A DNA stretch of 64,000 nucleotides from Candidatus Bathyarchaeota archaeon (GTDB lineage Archaea > Thermoproteota > Bathyarchaeia > Bathyarchaeales > Bathycorpusculaceae). The notes below the pieces were generated by a model. That model was not told where the DNA came from, ran no database searches, and worked only from the letters and a program-made list of their open reading frames with translations. Where the stretch lies: the NCBI GenBank assembly GCA_003141855.1, contig PLNS01000021.1:21060-85059 (forward strand), in the 5' to 3' direction. Below are positions 53,269 through 62,397 of the stretch, in pieces. Numbering within the stretch: position 1 is the first letter of the stretch; each line of letters begins with the position of its first letter. The translations under genes were made by a program, and so were the position numbers.

Positions 53269-53383
53269 CCTGGAGACAAAACGGTTTGTGGACAACAACG
53301 GTTGCCATGGCGGTTTTTGTGCCTGTTAGGAATGGAAGACTTACGACCCCCTCGAAGTAGCATCCATAGTTTACAACCGCCTT

Positions 53384-54133
53384 TTATTCTAGTAGCAGAA
53401 GCAGTAACATTGGGAGAACGCCAAGAACGAGAGACATCATCTGCAATGCAGCTTTCTTTGGCTCGGGCGTATCTTTGCGAAGCTCTGGAATCAAATCTGA
53501 TCCTGCAATGTATATGAAGTTGCCCGCTGCAAAAGGTACCAATAATGGTACGAAACCGCCGATAGTTGAACCTACCACAAACGCGATTATGGCTCCAACA
53601 ATCGCTGTCAAAGCAGTCAAAAAGTTGAACATGAGTGCTTTTTTCTTGTTGAACCCCCCATAAACTAAGACGCTGAAGTCTCCAAGTTCCTGAGGAACCT
53701 CGTGGAATATCACAGCTATCGTTGTGGCTATGCCTAAGGGGATGCTGGCTATGTAGCTGCCTCCAATTATTAATCCATCTATTAGGTTGTGGACAGCGTC
53801 TCCGAATAGATTCATGTATGCAAAAGAATGTGGATGCTCGTTGGATGTTGGAATGTGGCAGTGTCTCCACTGCAGAAATTTTTCCACCGCAAAAGAGGAA
53901 AGTATGCCCACGATGATTAGCAAAGATGTGGCTATTCCAAGACCAGTTTCTTCTGCTGCCTCCGGTAAGAGATGCAAAAACGCGTCTCCAAGCAAGCCGC
54001 CAGCTGCGAAACTAACTAAGTAAATGAATACTTTTTTGAGCTTCTTATCGGATACCCATAAAGCTAGTACACCAATCAAAGAAATCATGCTTACAGCTAA
54101 AACGCTTAGTATGCCAAGTACCCATGCATCCAT
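53384..54133 (-). CDS. ZIP-family metal transporter
   Basis: The 249-residue protein has eight predicted membrane segments and a hydrophilic loop in the centre. YLVSFAAGGLLGDAFLHLLP and the region NLIDGLIIGGSYIASIPLGI followed by IFHEVPQELGDFSVLVYGGF are the conserved helices IV and V, with metal-binding H and E residues (HEVPQE). A His-rich loop, WRHCHIPTSNEHPHSF, lies between helices III and IV. It takes up zinc or a similar metal. It is divergent from nikR, sharing a 100-base promoter region. Confidence 0.92.
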   Translation of the reverse strand: MDAWVLGILSVLAVSMISLIGVLALWVSDKKLKKVFIYLVSFAAGGLLGDAFLHLLPEAAEETGLGIATSLLIIVGILSSFAVEKFLQWRHCHIPTSNEHPHSFAYMNLFGDAVHNLIDGLIIGGSYIASIPLGIATTIAVIFHEVPQELGDFSVLVYGGFNKKKALMFNFLTALTAIVGAIIAFVVGSTIGGFVPLLVPFAAGNFIYIAGSDLIPELRKDTPEPKKAALQMMSLVLGVLPMLLLLLLE

Positions 54134-54201
54134 GTTATTTCACGGAGGAGTGGAATATTCTGGATGTTATTAAATATTGTTAAATTCTTAATAAAAGTTT
54201 A

Positions 54202-54221
54202 TATTATAAAACATATAATAT
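54202..54221. promoter_or_regulatory. Palindrome in the nikR / ZIP intergenic region
   Basis: TATTAT-AAAACAT-ATAATA (54203-54221) is an inverted repeat with a 7-base centre in an AT-rich block between the divergent zip and nikR genes. It overlaps the likely TATA region for nikR. It may be the site of autoregulation by NikR, but the AT-richness makes chance palindromes likely. Confidence 0.35.
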
Positions 54222-54236
54222 TAATAAGATTTTCAA

Positions 54237-54623
54237 ATGGGCATCATTAGTCTTTCAATCCCAAGTAACCTGTTAGAAAAAGTTGACCTCTACATAAAAG
54301 AACAAGGTTTTGCGAATCGCTCTGAAATAATCAGGCAAGCCCTGAGAGCATACATATCTGAAGGCAAAAGGCTCAGTGAGCTTAAAGGAAAAACCACAGC
54401 CACAATAACAATTATTTACCAGAAGGGCGCGAGAACAGGGCAGATAGCGGACGTTCAACACAGTTACGGCAATATAGTCTCAACATTTCTCCACACACAT
54501 ATAGAAGAAGGCTACTGCATCGAAATCATCGTAGCCAAAGGAGACGCTCAAGTTATGAAAGCCTTCATTGCAGCCTTGAAAGCAAACAAACAAATTTCAG
54601 AAGTTAAAGTCACGCTCCTATAA
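54237..54623 (+). CDS. nikR: NikR nickel-responsive regulator
   Basis: The 128-residue protein has an N-terminal ribbon-helix-helix (ISLSIPSNLLEKVDLYIKEQ, then RSEIIRQALRAYI) and an ACT-like metal-binding domain. His75, His86, His88 and Cys94 (in HSYGN, LHTHIEEGYC) correspond to the nickel ligands of E. coli NikR offset by one. Nickel-bound NikR represses uptake genes. Likely targets are its own promoter region, the ZIP gene and the cbiMNQO operon, but binding is inferred. Confidence 0.93.
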   Translation: MGIISLSIPSNLLEKVDLYIKEQGFANRSEIIRQALRAYISEGKRLSELKGKTTATITIIYQKGARTGQIADVQHSYGNIVSTFLHTHIEEGYCIEIIVAKGDAQVMKAFIAALKANKQISEVKVTLL

Positions 54624-54626
54624 AGT

Positions 54627-55030
54627 TACTTAGGTATCTGAAGTAATACAGATGACTTGGTTGATAGACGATAGCAACCAGGCTTATCTACTATATGAAT
54701 TTTGACGAAACCTGCTTGTCTCAAAATCCTTTTCATTCTTGCCTTAGGAAGGCTATTATGAGCAACTGCTGAAGATGTGTTGTGGTGATGACTTTTTATT
54801 TCCGTACTGCTAAGACCATGAGCTATGATGAGTCAACCTAAAGTTTTCAGCACACGATTCATTCGACTCACAGCTGCCTCTTTGTTCTCCAAGTGAGGGA
54901 ACAAGCCAAAGCAAGTAATAGTATCAAAAAGATTCGAAATTGAACTGAGGTTTCCAGCCCATCGGATAGACACGCTGATGTCTGGGAAACGGGCGTGTTT
55001 TTGCTCAGCATATGCGATTAATAGGCAAGA
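54627..55030 (-). pseudogene. Truncated SAM-dependent methyltransferase pseudogene
   Basis: Reading from about 55030, FPDISVSIRWAGNLSSISNL and LFDTITCFGLFPHLENKEAA match the core of class I methyltransferases, followed by RVLKTLG. An in-frame TGA (54833-54835) then interrupts. The same frame continues LIIAHGLSSTEIKSHHHN and MKRILRQAGFVKIHIVD to TAA 54627-54629. The N-terminal SAM-binding glycine motif is missing, as the fragment abuts the radical SAM gene. This is a real pseudogene: one stop plus 5' loss. Confidence 0.7.
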
Positions 55031-55037
55031 AAAACAC

Positions 55038-56114
55038 TTATTTTTCGCGAAGAACCTTCGGGATGTAGGTGCATTGAGGATCTGAACCCAAGATGTCGCC
55101 TGTGAAGAAAAGTGCCGAGGTTCGACATCCGCCGCATATGTCCTTGTACTCACATACGCCGCATTTACCTTTGAGGTTGTTCTTGTCCCTTATTTTGGTG
55201 AAGAACTCGCTGTTCTGCATTTGATCCCAGATACTTTGAAGTGTTTGGGTTTTAACATTGCCGAAGCGATAGACGTCGTTGTAGCTGCAGGGGATAGCGT
55301 CGCCGTTCTCCGCGATGCTCATGAACTTGCCAAAGAAGCAACGCCCCAAGAAAAAGTGGTTAAACCAGTTATCCCAGTCAGCTATGCCTCGTTGCTTGGC
55401 AACGCGAGCATAGGATGGATAGTAGACGTTGATCGCAGGTTTTCCCTTGTACACGGACTGCAAATCGAATAGTTTATTCCATGCCCACTCGTTCTGCTGC
55501 GGTGAAGGGCACGCTTTTAGGCTGGCTGGGTCTTTGCTGTAGGGAATCATGCCGTGGTAAATGACCCACCTTGCGCCATACTTCTCAGCCAAATCCAGCA
55601 CGTCCCTGAAGTCCGTTTCGTTAACGTTCGTGACTGATTCGTTCACGTTGGCAAGGGTGTAAACTAGGCAGTTTAGGAGTTTCTCTTTAGAGAGTTTCTC
55701 AATTGCCTTAACGGAAGCTGCATAGGCACCTTTTCCCCTCACAAGGTCATTTGTTTCTTTGCCGCCGTCGATGCTGACTGAAACCTTAACCTCATTCTTG
55801 ACGATGTTGCCGAAGGCTTTGTCGTCGAGTAGGCGTCCGTCGGTTATGATGCTTGCGTTCATGCCAACCTTCCTTGCGTAGGCGATCACGTCGAAAAGAT
55901 CCTCTCGCAGCAGTGCTTCGCCTCCTGTTATCCCGAAAAAGCTGGCGCCAAACTCGTATACTTTGTCAACGATGTGCTTGGCATCTTCAGTTTTAATTTC
56001 GTCTCTAACTGCAGGTTTTCCCGCAGAAGTGCAGTGTACGCAGTTGAAGTCACAGCCAAACGTACATCGCCAGGGCAAAATGTACAAAGGACCTTTTCTT
56101 TGCATACCTATCAC
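55038..56114 (-). CDS. Radical SAM protein with SPASM domain
   Basis: The 358-residue protein carries the cluster motif CDFNCVHC near residue 21-28. GGEALLREDLFDVIAYARKV follows. A C-terminal SPASM-type set (CGVCEYKDICGGCRTSALF, with another Cys at CTYIPKV) binds one or two extra [4Fe-4S] clusters. The layout matches the AhbC/AhbD and peptide-modifying families. Heme or siroheme decarboxylation is a candidate, but so is peptide modification. It is followed downstream by the methyltransferase pseudogene. The MBL-fold gene lies upstream on the same strand. Confidence 0.85.
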   Translation of the reverse strand: MIGMQRKGPLYILPWRCTFGCDFNCVHCTSAGKPAVRDEIKTEDAKHIVDKVYEFGASFFGITGGEALLREDLFDVIAYARKVGMNASIITDGRLLDDKAFGNIVKNEVKVSVSIDGGKETNDLVRGKGAYAASVKAIEKLSKEKLLNCLVYTLANVNESVTNVNETDFRDVLDLAEKYGARWVIYHGMIPYSKDPASLKACPSPQQNEWAWNKLFDLQSVYKGKPAINVYYPSYARVAKQRGIADWDNWFNHFFLGRCFFGKFMSIAENGDAIPCSYNDVYRFGNVKTQTLQSIWDQMQNSEFFTKIRDKNNLKGKCGVCEYKDICGGCRTSALFFTGDILGSDPQCTYIPKVLREK

Positions 56115-56163
56115 AACCTCAAATTATTATTTAATTCTCCAGAATGACTTGGCACTTTTATGT

Positions 56164-57150
56164 TCATAACTCGTAGAGATTCCCGACGCTGTTCCAAACC
56201 AAAGCCTCAGGTAACGCTTTAGCTATGGCGCACATACCTCTCCACCCAGTACAATGCGAGGGCACTATCAGCTTAGGGCTTATTAGTCGCAATTCTTTTG
56301 TAGTCTGGTCAATTCTGTTTTCGTATCCTTTTCCGGCAAGGTGAAAGCCGCCCATCACTGCATAAGTGTTAATGATTCCAGAGATTCTTTGCGCATATGA
56401 TATAGTATTTATGATACCTGAGTGTGCACAGCCCGAGATGACGACCAGACCTTTTCCTTTAACGTTAAAGACGACTGCACGGTCATCCAAAATCAAAGGG
56501 TCCGGCTGCCAAATCCCATCTGTCAGGGTTCTGTGTAGCAAATACCCTGTTTCAAAACTTGTTTCACGTGGGATCTCGCCTGTTACGAGAATTGTGCCGT
56601 CGCCGATTAGATAAGGTTGCTTTGTATTGATTAACTGCGCTGAGCCTAATTGTTCCTTCGCAGGAAACTTTGGGTAAGTTCGAATCGTTCCGTCAGTGTT
56701 TGCGTTTCCTCTTGTTTTAAACATGTTCTCGTGAACGATGAGCGGGAGATTAGATTTGTTGATTGTTTTCAGTGCGGATACGAGGCCTCCGAAGTGGTCA
56801 TAATGCCCATGCGATAGGACAATGTATTCCACTTCATTGAGTTCTAAGCCCATCCGCTTAGTGTTTTCAACGACTCCATCCGCGCTGATGCCCGTATCGA
56901 ATAGAATGGTAACTGATTTTCTTCCTCGTAGAACTCGGATAAGCATTGAGAAGCCATGTTCAGCAAAAGGCAGTTGAGAATTGTCCCATGCCCATTCTTG
57001 ACCGTTCCGTTTTTTCGTCCATTGCCTGAAGGAGTGTGCCTCTTTTTTGTCGATGGTGGAGAGATAATCTACTGAATTATCAACCAAGCTGAAAACTTCT
57101 AGGCCATCGGTTTCTGTAATCTTGAATTGCCCAAGCGCCGTGGTACTCAT
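56164..57150 (-). CDS. Metallo-beta-lactamase-fold hydrolase
   Basis: The 328-residue protein belongs to the MBL fold. LSHGHYDHFGGL is the HxHxDH zinc motif near residue 113. ILFDTGISADG precedes it, VISGCAHSGIINTI and VMGGFHLAGKG give the later His ligands, and LIVPSHCTGW is near the end. It resembles COG1237-type enzymes related to a methanopterin-biosynthesis hydrolase. It lies between the radical SAM gene and an Lrp-type regulator on the same strand. Substrate is not known. Confidence 0.85.
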   Translation of the reverse strand: MSTTALGQFKITETDGLEVFSLVDNSVDYLSTIDKKEAHSFRQWTKKRNGQEWAWDNSQLPFAEHGFSMLIRVLRGRKSVTILFDTGISADGVVENTKRMGLELNEVEYIVLSHGHYDHFGGLVSALKTINKSNLPLIVHENMFKTRGNANTDGTIRTYPKFPAKEQLGSAQLINTKQPYLIGDGTILVTGEIPRETSFETGYLLHRTLTDGIWQPDPLILDDRAVVFNVKGKGLVVISGCAHSGIINTISYAQRISGIINTYAVMGGFHLAGKGYENRIDQTTKELRLISPKLIVPSHCTGWRGMCAIAKALPEALVWNSVGNLYEL

Positions 57151-57165
57151 AGTGCGGCTTCCATG

Positions 57166-57735
57166 CTACAGAGAACCTTTGTATTGACTCATTGTTGGGC
57201 AACCTACGCACTTTTGGGTTTCATATCGTTTGCAGGGGTCACAGTCAACTTTACATGGAGTCCCTGTTCTTTCTTTATGAGCTAGATTTTCTCTTATTTG
57301 AAGGAAGGGTGAAAAGTAAGTGCCACTTATGGGGTAGAATTCTGATCGGCGTATTCCTTTGCTGCATCTCAGGGAACACTTCTCCATCGATATGCTCTCA
57401 AGGGTTTCTTTTGTTTCTGCAACAACAAGCGCGATTAAGTTATAGCCACCCATTGTCTTGAATATCTGAATTATCCGGGGGCATTCCTCGAAGCGGTCTA
57501 GAACGTTCTGCATTGCCTCTGCACTTTCCATTTCTAGCATTACGATTGCTGGGTGAAGTTTGAGGACGTTTGGATTAATTAAAGCTGATACTTTTATCGT
57601 TCCATTTTTTAGGAGCCTTTCGAGTCTTTTCTTGGTCCCCATACTTGAGAAGCCTGTATTTTTAGCTAAGTCTTGTAATGTTGTTCGCCCATCTGCTTGG
57701 AGCTGGGTAATTATTTTTTTGTCTATGTCGTCCAA
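57166..57735 (-). CDS. Lrp/AsnC-family regulator with Cys-rich tail
   Basis: The 189-residue protein has an N-terminal helix-turn-helix (DKKIITQLQADGRTTLQDLA then NTGFSSMGTKKRLERLLKNG). A RAM-type effector domain covers VSALINPNVLKLHPAIVMLE and FKTMGGYNLIALVVAETKET. A Cys-rich tail, CKVDCDPCKRYETQKCVGC, could bind a metal or Fe-S cluster, linking it to metal or redox sensing. It begins beside the 29-bp element and is divergent from the metK gene. Confidence 0.85.
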   Translation of the reverse strand: MDDIDKKIITQLQADGRTTLQDLAKNTGFSSMGTKKRLERLLKNGTIKVSALINPNVLKLHPAIVMLEMESAEAMQNVLDRFEECPRIIQIFKTMGGYNLIALVVAETKETLESISMEKCSLRCSKGIRRSEFYPISGTYFSPFLQIRENLAHKERTGTPCKVDCDPCKRYETQKCVGCPTMSQYKGSL

Positions 57736-57746
57736 ACTTCTTCACT

Positions 57747-57775
57747 GTTTATTTTATAAACATAAAGTATTAATA
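57747..57775. promoter_or_regulatory. 29-bp regulatory element, copy 1 (lrp / metK region)
   Basis: It contains GTTTAT-TTT-ATAAAC, a perfect 6-base inverted repeat, followed by ATAAAGTATTAATA. The same sequence (27 of 29 bases) occurs at 61364-61392. Copy 1 lies 12 bases upstream of the regulator gene's start and about 70 bases before the small gene ahead of metK. It probably binds the Lrp-type regulator and includes TATA-like sequence. Confidence 0.65.
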
Positions 57776-57842
57776 AGGTTTATCTATTAAACTTTTTCTA
57801 AAACGTGCCTTAACACGCATCAAGCAGAGTACGGTGACAAGA

Positions 57843-57971
57843 ATGAATGAATTTAACGTTAAATATGATTTAAGCTTAACCCCCTTGCGTAAAAAACTAA
57901 GAAAAGAGTTCAGGTCTACCTTGAAAGATGAAAAAGGAAAGCTGAAGGGTTACACATGGCCTCAACAATAA
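57843..57971 (+). CDS. Small 42-residue basic peptide ahead of metK
   Basis: ATG 57843 gives a frame of 42 residues, [20 protein letters not shown] and [20 protein letters not shown], ending in TAA 57969-57971. It overlaps the metK start by 16 bases, so it could be a leader peptide. It is basic and helical. Whether it is translated is uncertain, as the AAGA upstream is a poor ribosome binding site. Confidence 0.4.
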   Translation: MNEFNVKYDLSLTPLRKKLRKEFRSTLKDEKGKLKGYTWPQQ

Positions 57972-59173
57972 ATGAGCGCCACATGTTTTCCTCGGAATCC
58001 GTAGCAGAGGGTCATCCCGACAAAGTCGCAGACCAAATATCGGACAGCGTCGTAGATGCCATAATTGGCAAAGACCCTAAAGCAAGGGTAGATTGTGAAA
58101 CATTAATCATGCAAGGCAACATCATAGTCACAGGTCAAATCACAACTTCCTGCTATGTACCTATCCCAAACGTTGTTAGAAAGACTTTGAAGGAAATAGG
58201 TTTCGACAACGCTAAAGACGGCTTAGACTGGGAAACATGCGGTATCCTGGTTTCTTTTACGGAGCAGTCTCCAGACATCGCAGTAGGTGTGAACGAAAGC
58301 AATGGACATGAACAGGGGGCTGGAGACCAAGGCATGGTATTCGGCTATGCCACAAATGAGACAAAAGAGTTGATGCCTCTGCCTATTATGCTTGCACATA
58401 AACTTGTTGAAAGACTATCTGAATGCAGAAAAAAAGGAATATTGCCCTATTTACGACCGGATGGCAAATCTCAGGCTACCGTTGAATATGTTAATGGAAA
58501 ACCAAAGAGGGTGGATGCCGTCGTAATTGCTGCTCAACATGCTCCCGAGATTGATGCAGAGAAGATACGGGAAGACATCATAAATCAGGTGATAAAGAAA
58601 GTGATACCTGCCAACTTGCTGGATTCAGAGACAAAGTACATAGTCAATGGAACAGGAAGATTCGTGGTCGGAGGAACCTTAGCAGATTCAGGCTTGACGG
58701 GGCGGAAAATCATCGTTGACACGTATGGTGGCGTCGGAAGGCACGGCGGAGGCTGTTTCTCAGGCAAAGACCCTTCAAAAGTTGACCGCTCAGGTTGCTA
58801 CATGGCAAGATACATCGCCAAAAACATTGTTGCGGCAGGATTGGCAGATCAATGCGAGACCCAAATATCCTATGCAATAGGCGTTGCCCAACCAGTCTCA
58901 GTCATGGTAAACACGTTTGGTACGGGCAAGATACCTGATGAGAAAATCCTTGAGTTGGTAAAGAAACATTTTGACATGAGACCCAAAGCAATCATAGACC
59001 ACTTAGATCTTCAAAGACCGATATATAGAAAAACCGCTGTGTTTGGGCATTTCGGAAGAAACGATCCTGACTTCACATGGGAAAGAACCGACAAAGCAGC
59101 ATTACTGCGAAAAGCCGCTGAAGAAAATGGTTCTGGGCAGCTACAAGTGTCAAGTTCAAAACACTTGACATAA
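57956..59173 (+). CDS. metK: S-adenosylmethionine synthetase, bacterial type
   Basis: The 405-residue protein is the bacterial/eukaryotic MetK. Characteristic motifs are [55 protein letters not shown] and [20 protein letters not shown]. It forms SAM from methionine and ATP. Most archaea use the unrelated archaeal MAT instead, so this is probably an acquired gene. It is preceded by a small frame and the 29-bp element. The SAM made here could feed the two radical SAM proteins nearby. Confidence 0.95.
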   Translation: MASTINERHMFSSESVAEGHPDKVADQISDSVVDAIIGKDPKARVDCETLIMQGNIIVTGQITTSCYVPIPNVVRKTLKEIGFDNAKDGLDWETCGILVSFTEQSPDIAVGVNESNGHEQGAGDQGMVFGYATNETKELMPLPIMLAHKLVERLSECRKKGILPYLRPDGKSQATVEYVNGKPKRVDAVVIAAQHAPEIDAEKIREDIINQVIKKVIPANLLDSETKYIVNGTGRFVVGGTLADSGLTGRKIIVDTYGGVGRHGGGCFSGKDPSKVDRSGCYMARYIAKNIVAAGLADQCETQISYAIGVAQPVSVMVNTFGTGKIPDEKILELVKKHFDMRPKAIIDHLDLQRPIYRKTAVFGHFGRNDPDFTWERTDKAALLRKAAEENGSGQLQVSSSKHLT

Positions 59174-59273
59174 ATTTGCAGGAAACTTTGCCAGGAGGGC
59201 GCTGGAACTGACGAGATACAATGAGGTACATTGTCATAAATGGGCTGTCTTGTTAGAAAAAAGAAGGTGCAAG

Positions 59274-61280
59274 ATGGAGCAGGCAATAGCAGCAATACAC
59301 TCTGGAAACTTTGAAACGGCCCAGATGTTTGTCTCTGAAATTTTTCATGGTGAAGAATCGCGAAACGGCAAGGACACAGATCCTGGTATGGAAGGGTCAT
59401 TGCTTTATCATATGGCGATGGTGACTAAAATGGAGGCAGAGCCCAAATTTGTGTTGGAGGAACTTGGACTTGATGAACCTGACGTCACCGCTCGCGAGTT
59501 GACTTTCTTCGACGATTTTGTTTCGGATGTTAAAGAACTCACCAAAAAGCTGGAAATAGACGTCAACTCTAAATCAACATTATGCAAAGCCGCTCTGGAC
59601 GAAGAAGAAAAAATCGCCCTATTCGAAAAACTTTCAGAAAAGACCCAAACCGTTGAAGCAATGCTTAAAAAAGAAGATTTTAACGCTGAACTTGAGCTGC
59701 AAAGAACATTCTTAGAATGGGCAACAAATGTCATTGATATGCGTATGAGGCAAGAATACGAGATAATAAAGGGCTTCTTGATACTGGCGGATTTAACGAG
59801 CAATCTTGGAATCGAACGCGTAAGCAAGATTATGGATAGCGTCCAAGAAAAATTTGGAAAGGCAACTGCAACTGCTGCCCTCAACGTGACTCTTAAGGTT
59901 GGAATCTCGAGGCAAAAATTGCAGACAATCATGCTAAGTGACCATTATATTGAATATAAAATGAATATGGCTGAGCTAGAGGCGTATATGCGATTTTTGA
60001 ATTGCCCTATCTTTGGAAGTCATCATTACCTATTGGATAGGCTCAAGGCAGAGGCTGGGACGGCTGAACTGTTTTGTCGTTATTTCTGTGTTGCCCACGC
60101 AAAGGCTATGTTTGAAACTGTTCTGCCTTTCACGTTTGAAATGTCTCAGCCCAAACGAATGTCCTCTGATGGAAAATGCGAATTTCACCTTAAACTTGCC
60201 CAACCATCAAACGAGACTAACGCGAAATTCATTCCTCTAGTGATTTCTTGGAACGTGACAGCAAAATGCAACTTGAAATGTGCACACTGCTACATAAATG
60301 CAGGTGAAAAGAAAAACATCGATGAACTTAGTACTGACGCTGCAAAACTGCTTATACATCAGATTGCGGAAGTCAGCAAACCTTTACTTATACTAAGCGG
60401 TGGCGAACCTCTGCTCAGAAAGGACATTTTTGAACTCATTAGATATGGTACAGAGCGCGGTCTAAAGATGGCTCTGGGAAGCAACGGCATGCTGATTGAC
60501 GATATTGTGGCGCGAAAATTGAAAGATGCAGGGATAACTACAGTGTCAATCAGTCTCGACTCAAGTGTGCCTGTACTGCATGATCAATTTCGAGGAGTAA
60601 CGGGCTCTTGGCAACGGGCTGTGGAAGCAATTAAAGCACTTAAAAGAAATGGAGTAGTTGTTCAGGTAAACACAACTGTGACGCAGCAGAATTACAGCCA
60701 AATTGGAGATATCTTAGCCTTAGCTGAAAAATTGGGCGCGGAGAATTTTCATTTGTTCTTTTTAGTTCCTACGGGCAGAGGAGCAAGAATTGAAGACATA
60801 ACTCCTGATATGTACGAAAAGATGATCACTTCTTCATTCTCAAAGAGTATGCAGTACAATCTTAACGTTAAGCCGTCTTGTGCACCACAGTTCATGCGTA
60901 TTGCACAGGAAACTGGGATTGACATGACCCGGTGGGTAAGAGGCTGCATGGCTGGATTGTATTACTGTCGTATCTATCCTACTGGAGAAGTCACTCCTTG
61001 TCCTTATCTTCCGATTGCTCTGGGTAACATCCGCCAAAAATCCTTTAAGGACATATGGTTCAACTCAGAGATTCTTCGAAACCTGCGAGATTTCAAGAAA
61101 CTGAAAGGCAAATGCGGTAAATGTGAGTATAATGAGGTTTGCGGCGGTTGCCGAGCTCGGGCTTATGGTCTTACTAGCGATTTCATAGATTTCTGTGGGG
61201 ATCTCCATGAACCGACTGAACTACACGGTGACTACTTGGCAGAGGAACCATGGTGTACTTACAAACCTAAAGGTTCGTAG
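59274..61280 (+). CDS. Radical SAM/SPASM protein with ATC-hydrolase-like N-terminal domain
   Basis: ATG 59274, after AAGGTGCAAG, gives 668 residues. The first approximately 310 are helical, and residues about 225-310 (NCPIFGSHHYLLDRLKAEAG, ELFCRYFCVAHAKAMFE) resemble L-2-amino-thiazoline-4-carboxylate hydrolase-like domains with conserved Cys. The radical SAM core starts at CNLKCAHC near residue 336, with LILSGGEPLLRKDIFEL. A SPASM domain, KCGKCEYNEVCGGCRARAYG, ends the protein. The core and SPASM parts resemble AhbD-type heme decarboxylases. The fused N-terminal domain is unusual. Confidence 0.85.
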   Translation: MEQAIAAIHSGNFETAQMFVSEIFHGEESRNGKDTDPGMEGSLLYHMAMVTKMEAEPKFVLEELGLDEPDVTARELTFFDDFVSDVKELTKKLEIDVNSKSTLCKAALDEEEKIALFEKLSEKTQTVEAMLKKEDFNAELELQRTFLEWATNVIDMRMRQEYEIIKGFLILADLTSNLGIERVSKIMDSVQEKFGKATATAALNVTLKVGISRQKLQTIMLSDHYIEYKMNMAELEAYMRFLNCPIFGSHHYLLDRLKAEAGTAELFCRYFCVAHAKAMFETVLPFTFEMSQPKRMSSDGKCEFHLKLAQPSNETNAKFIPLVISWNVTAKCNLKCAHCYINAGEKKNIDELSTDAAKLLIHQIAEVSKPLLILSGGEPLLRKDIFELIRYGTERGLKMALGSNGMLIDDIVARKLKDAGITTVSISLDSSVPVLHDQFRGVTGSWQRAVEAIKALKRNGVVVQVNTTVTQQNYSQIGDILALAEKLGAENFHLFFLVPTGRGARIEDITPDMYEKMITSSFSKSMQYNLNVKPSCAPQFMRIAQETGIDMTRWVRGCMAGLYYCRIYPTGEVTPCPYLPIALGNIRQKSFKDIWFNSEILRNLRDFKKLKGKCGKCEYNEVCGGCRARAYGLTSDFIDFCGDLHEPTELHGDYLAEEPWCTYKPKGS

Positions 61281-61363
61281 CTAACGATTCTGCTCTTCAA
61301 GCGATATGCGTGGCTGAATATTCTTTTGCCATTTCAAATAAGCTCGACGATGGCTTAGCTGGC

Positions 61364-61392
61364 GTTTACTTTATAAACAAAAAGTATTAATA
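61364..61392 (+). promoter_or_regulatory. 29-bp regulatory element, copy 2 (mrp / hydrogenase promoter)
   Basis: GTTTAC-TTT-ATAAAC and AAAAAGTATTAATA match copy 1 in 27 of 29 positions. It lies about 40-70 bases before the mrp start codon, where a promoter and operator are expected. A second TATA-like stretch, AGCTAATATACTATA, follows. It likely places the mrp-hydrogenase operon under the same regulator as the metK region. Confidence 0.6.
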
Positions 61393-61434
61393 TTATTTAG
61401 CTAATATACTATATTCTCCTTAAACGGTGAAAAA

Positions 61435-62382
61435 ATGACAAATACAACTAAGCAGGTAAACGTCGCCGAGGAATGCGACGGGAAATGCAGTTCATGCTCA
61501 ACATCTGATGGTTGCAACGATCACAGAAAGCAACAGTATGAACAAGAGCAAAAACTAAAATTGAAACTGAGCAAGATTAAGCATAAAATAGCAATTATCA
61601 GCGGCAAGGGCGGCGTTGGCAAAAGCACCGTAACTGCGAATCTTGCTATGGCCTTCGCGATTCAAGGACACAAAGATAAAGTCGGGGTTCTTGATGCAGA
61701 CATTCACGGCCCATGTATTCCAAAGATGCTTGGCCTTAAAGGGCAGAAACTTGTAGGCGGGCCTGGTGGATTACTCTTTCCAGTCACTGGTAAACTAGGC
61801 ATAAAAGTTGTATCAATGGACTTCTTGCTTCCAAACGATGAGGCACCCGTTATTTGGCGTGGTCCATTAAAAATGAAAATTATTCAACAATTTTTATCTG
61901 ATGTAACGTGGGGAGACCTTGACTATTTACTAGTGGACCTTCCGCCTGGAACTGGCGATGAACCGCTAAGTGTTATACAGTTGATTCCTGACATGGATGG
62001 TGTTGTTATAGTGACTATGCCGTCAGAGGTTTCCGAAGCTGTTGTTAAAAAATCTGTTTCCTTCGCTAAGCAAGTCGGCGTTCCAGTTATCGGCATAATT
62101 GAGAACATGAGTGGATTTGTCTGCCCCGAGTGCGGAGCCAAAATTGACGTTTTCAAAGCTGGTGGCGGAAAAAGAATAGCCGATGATATGAACATTCCTT
62201 ATCTGGGTTCTATACCTTTAGATCCTAAGATTTGTAATGACTCTGACGGCGGGCTGTCTTTTATAGTTGAAAACAAAACTTCACCTGCAACTAAAGCGTT
62301 CTTGGAAATTGTCAAAGAGATCGAGCAATTCTTGGAGCACACTGAGCCTTCAGAAAAAGCAACTAAGCCAAAGGCAGTTTAA
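61435..62382 (+). CDS. mrp: Mrp/NBP35-family Fe-S carrier ATPase
   Basis: The 315-residue protein has an N-terminal Cys motif, CDGKCSSCSTSDGC (about 14-27), as in Nbp35. The deviant Walker A is ISGKGGVGKSTVTANLAM (about 56-73). Later come VLDADIHGPCIPKMLGL, LVDLPPGTGDEP and the CxxC of GFVCPECGAKID, which bridges the dimer Fe-S cluster. It inserts or carries [4Fe-4S] clusters. It is directly upstream of the hydrogenase large subunit, with 15 bases between, so it may help mature that enzyme. Confidence 0.93.
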   Translation: MTNTTKQVNVAEECDGKCSSCSTSDGCNDHRKQQYEQEQKLKLKLSKIKHKIAIISGKGGVGKSTVTANLAMAFAIQGHKDKVGVLDADIHGPCIPKMLGLKGQKLVGGPGGLLFPVTGKLGIKVVSMDFLLPNDEAPVIWRGPLKMKIIQQFLSDVTWGDLDYLLVDLPPGTGDEPLSVIQLIPDMDGVVIVTMPSEVSEAVVKKSVSFAKQVGVPVIGIIENMSGFVCPECGAKIDVFKAGGGKRIADDMNIPYLGSIPLDPKICNDSDGGLSFIVENKTSPATKAFLEIVKEIEQFLEHTEPSEKATKPKAV

Positions 62383-62397
62383 AAGAGAAGTAGACAA

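Noticed and set aside
54833-55153. 106-residue reverse frame as an intact gene
   Set aside because: Its first third overlaps the radical SAM gene, and the rest is an interrupted methyltransferase that continues past the TGA.
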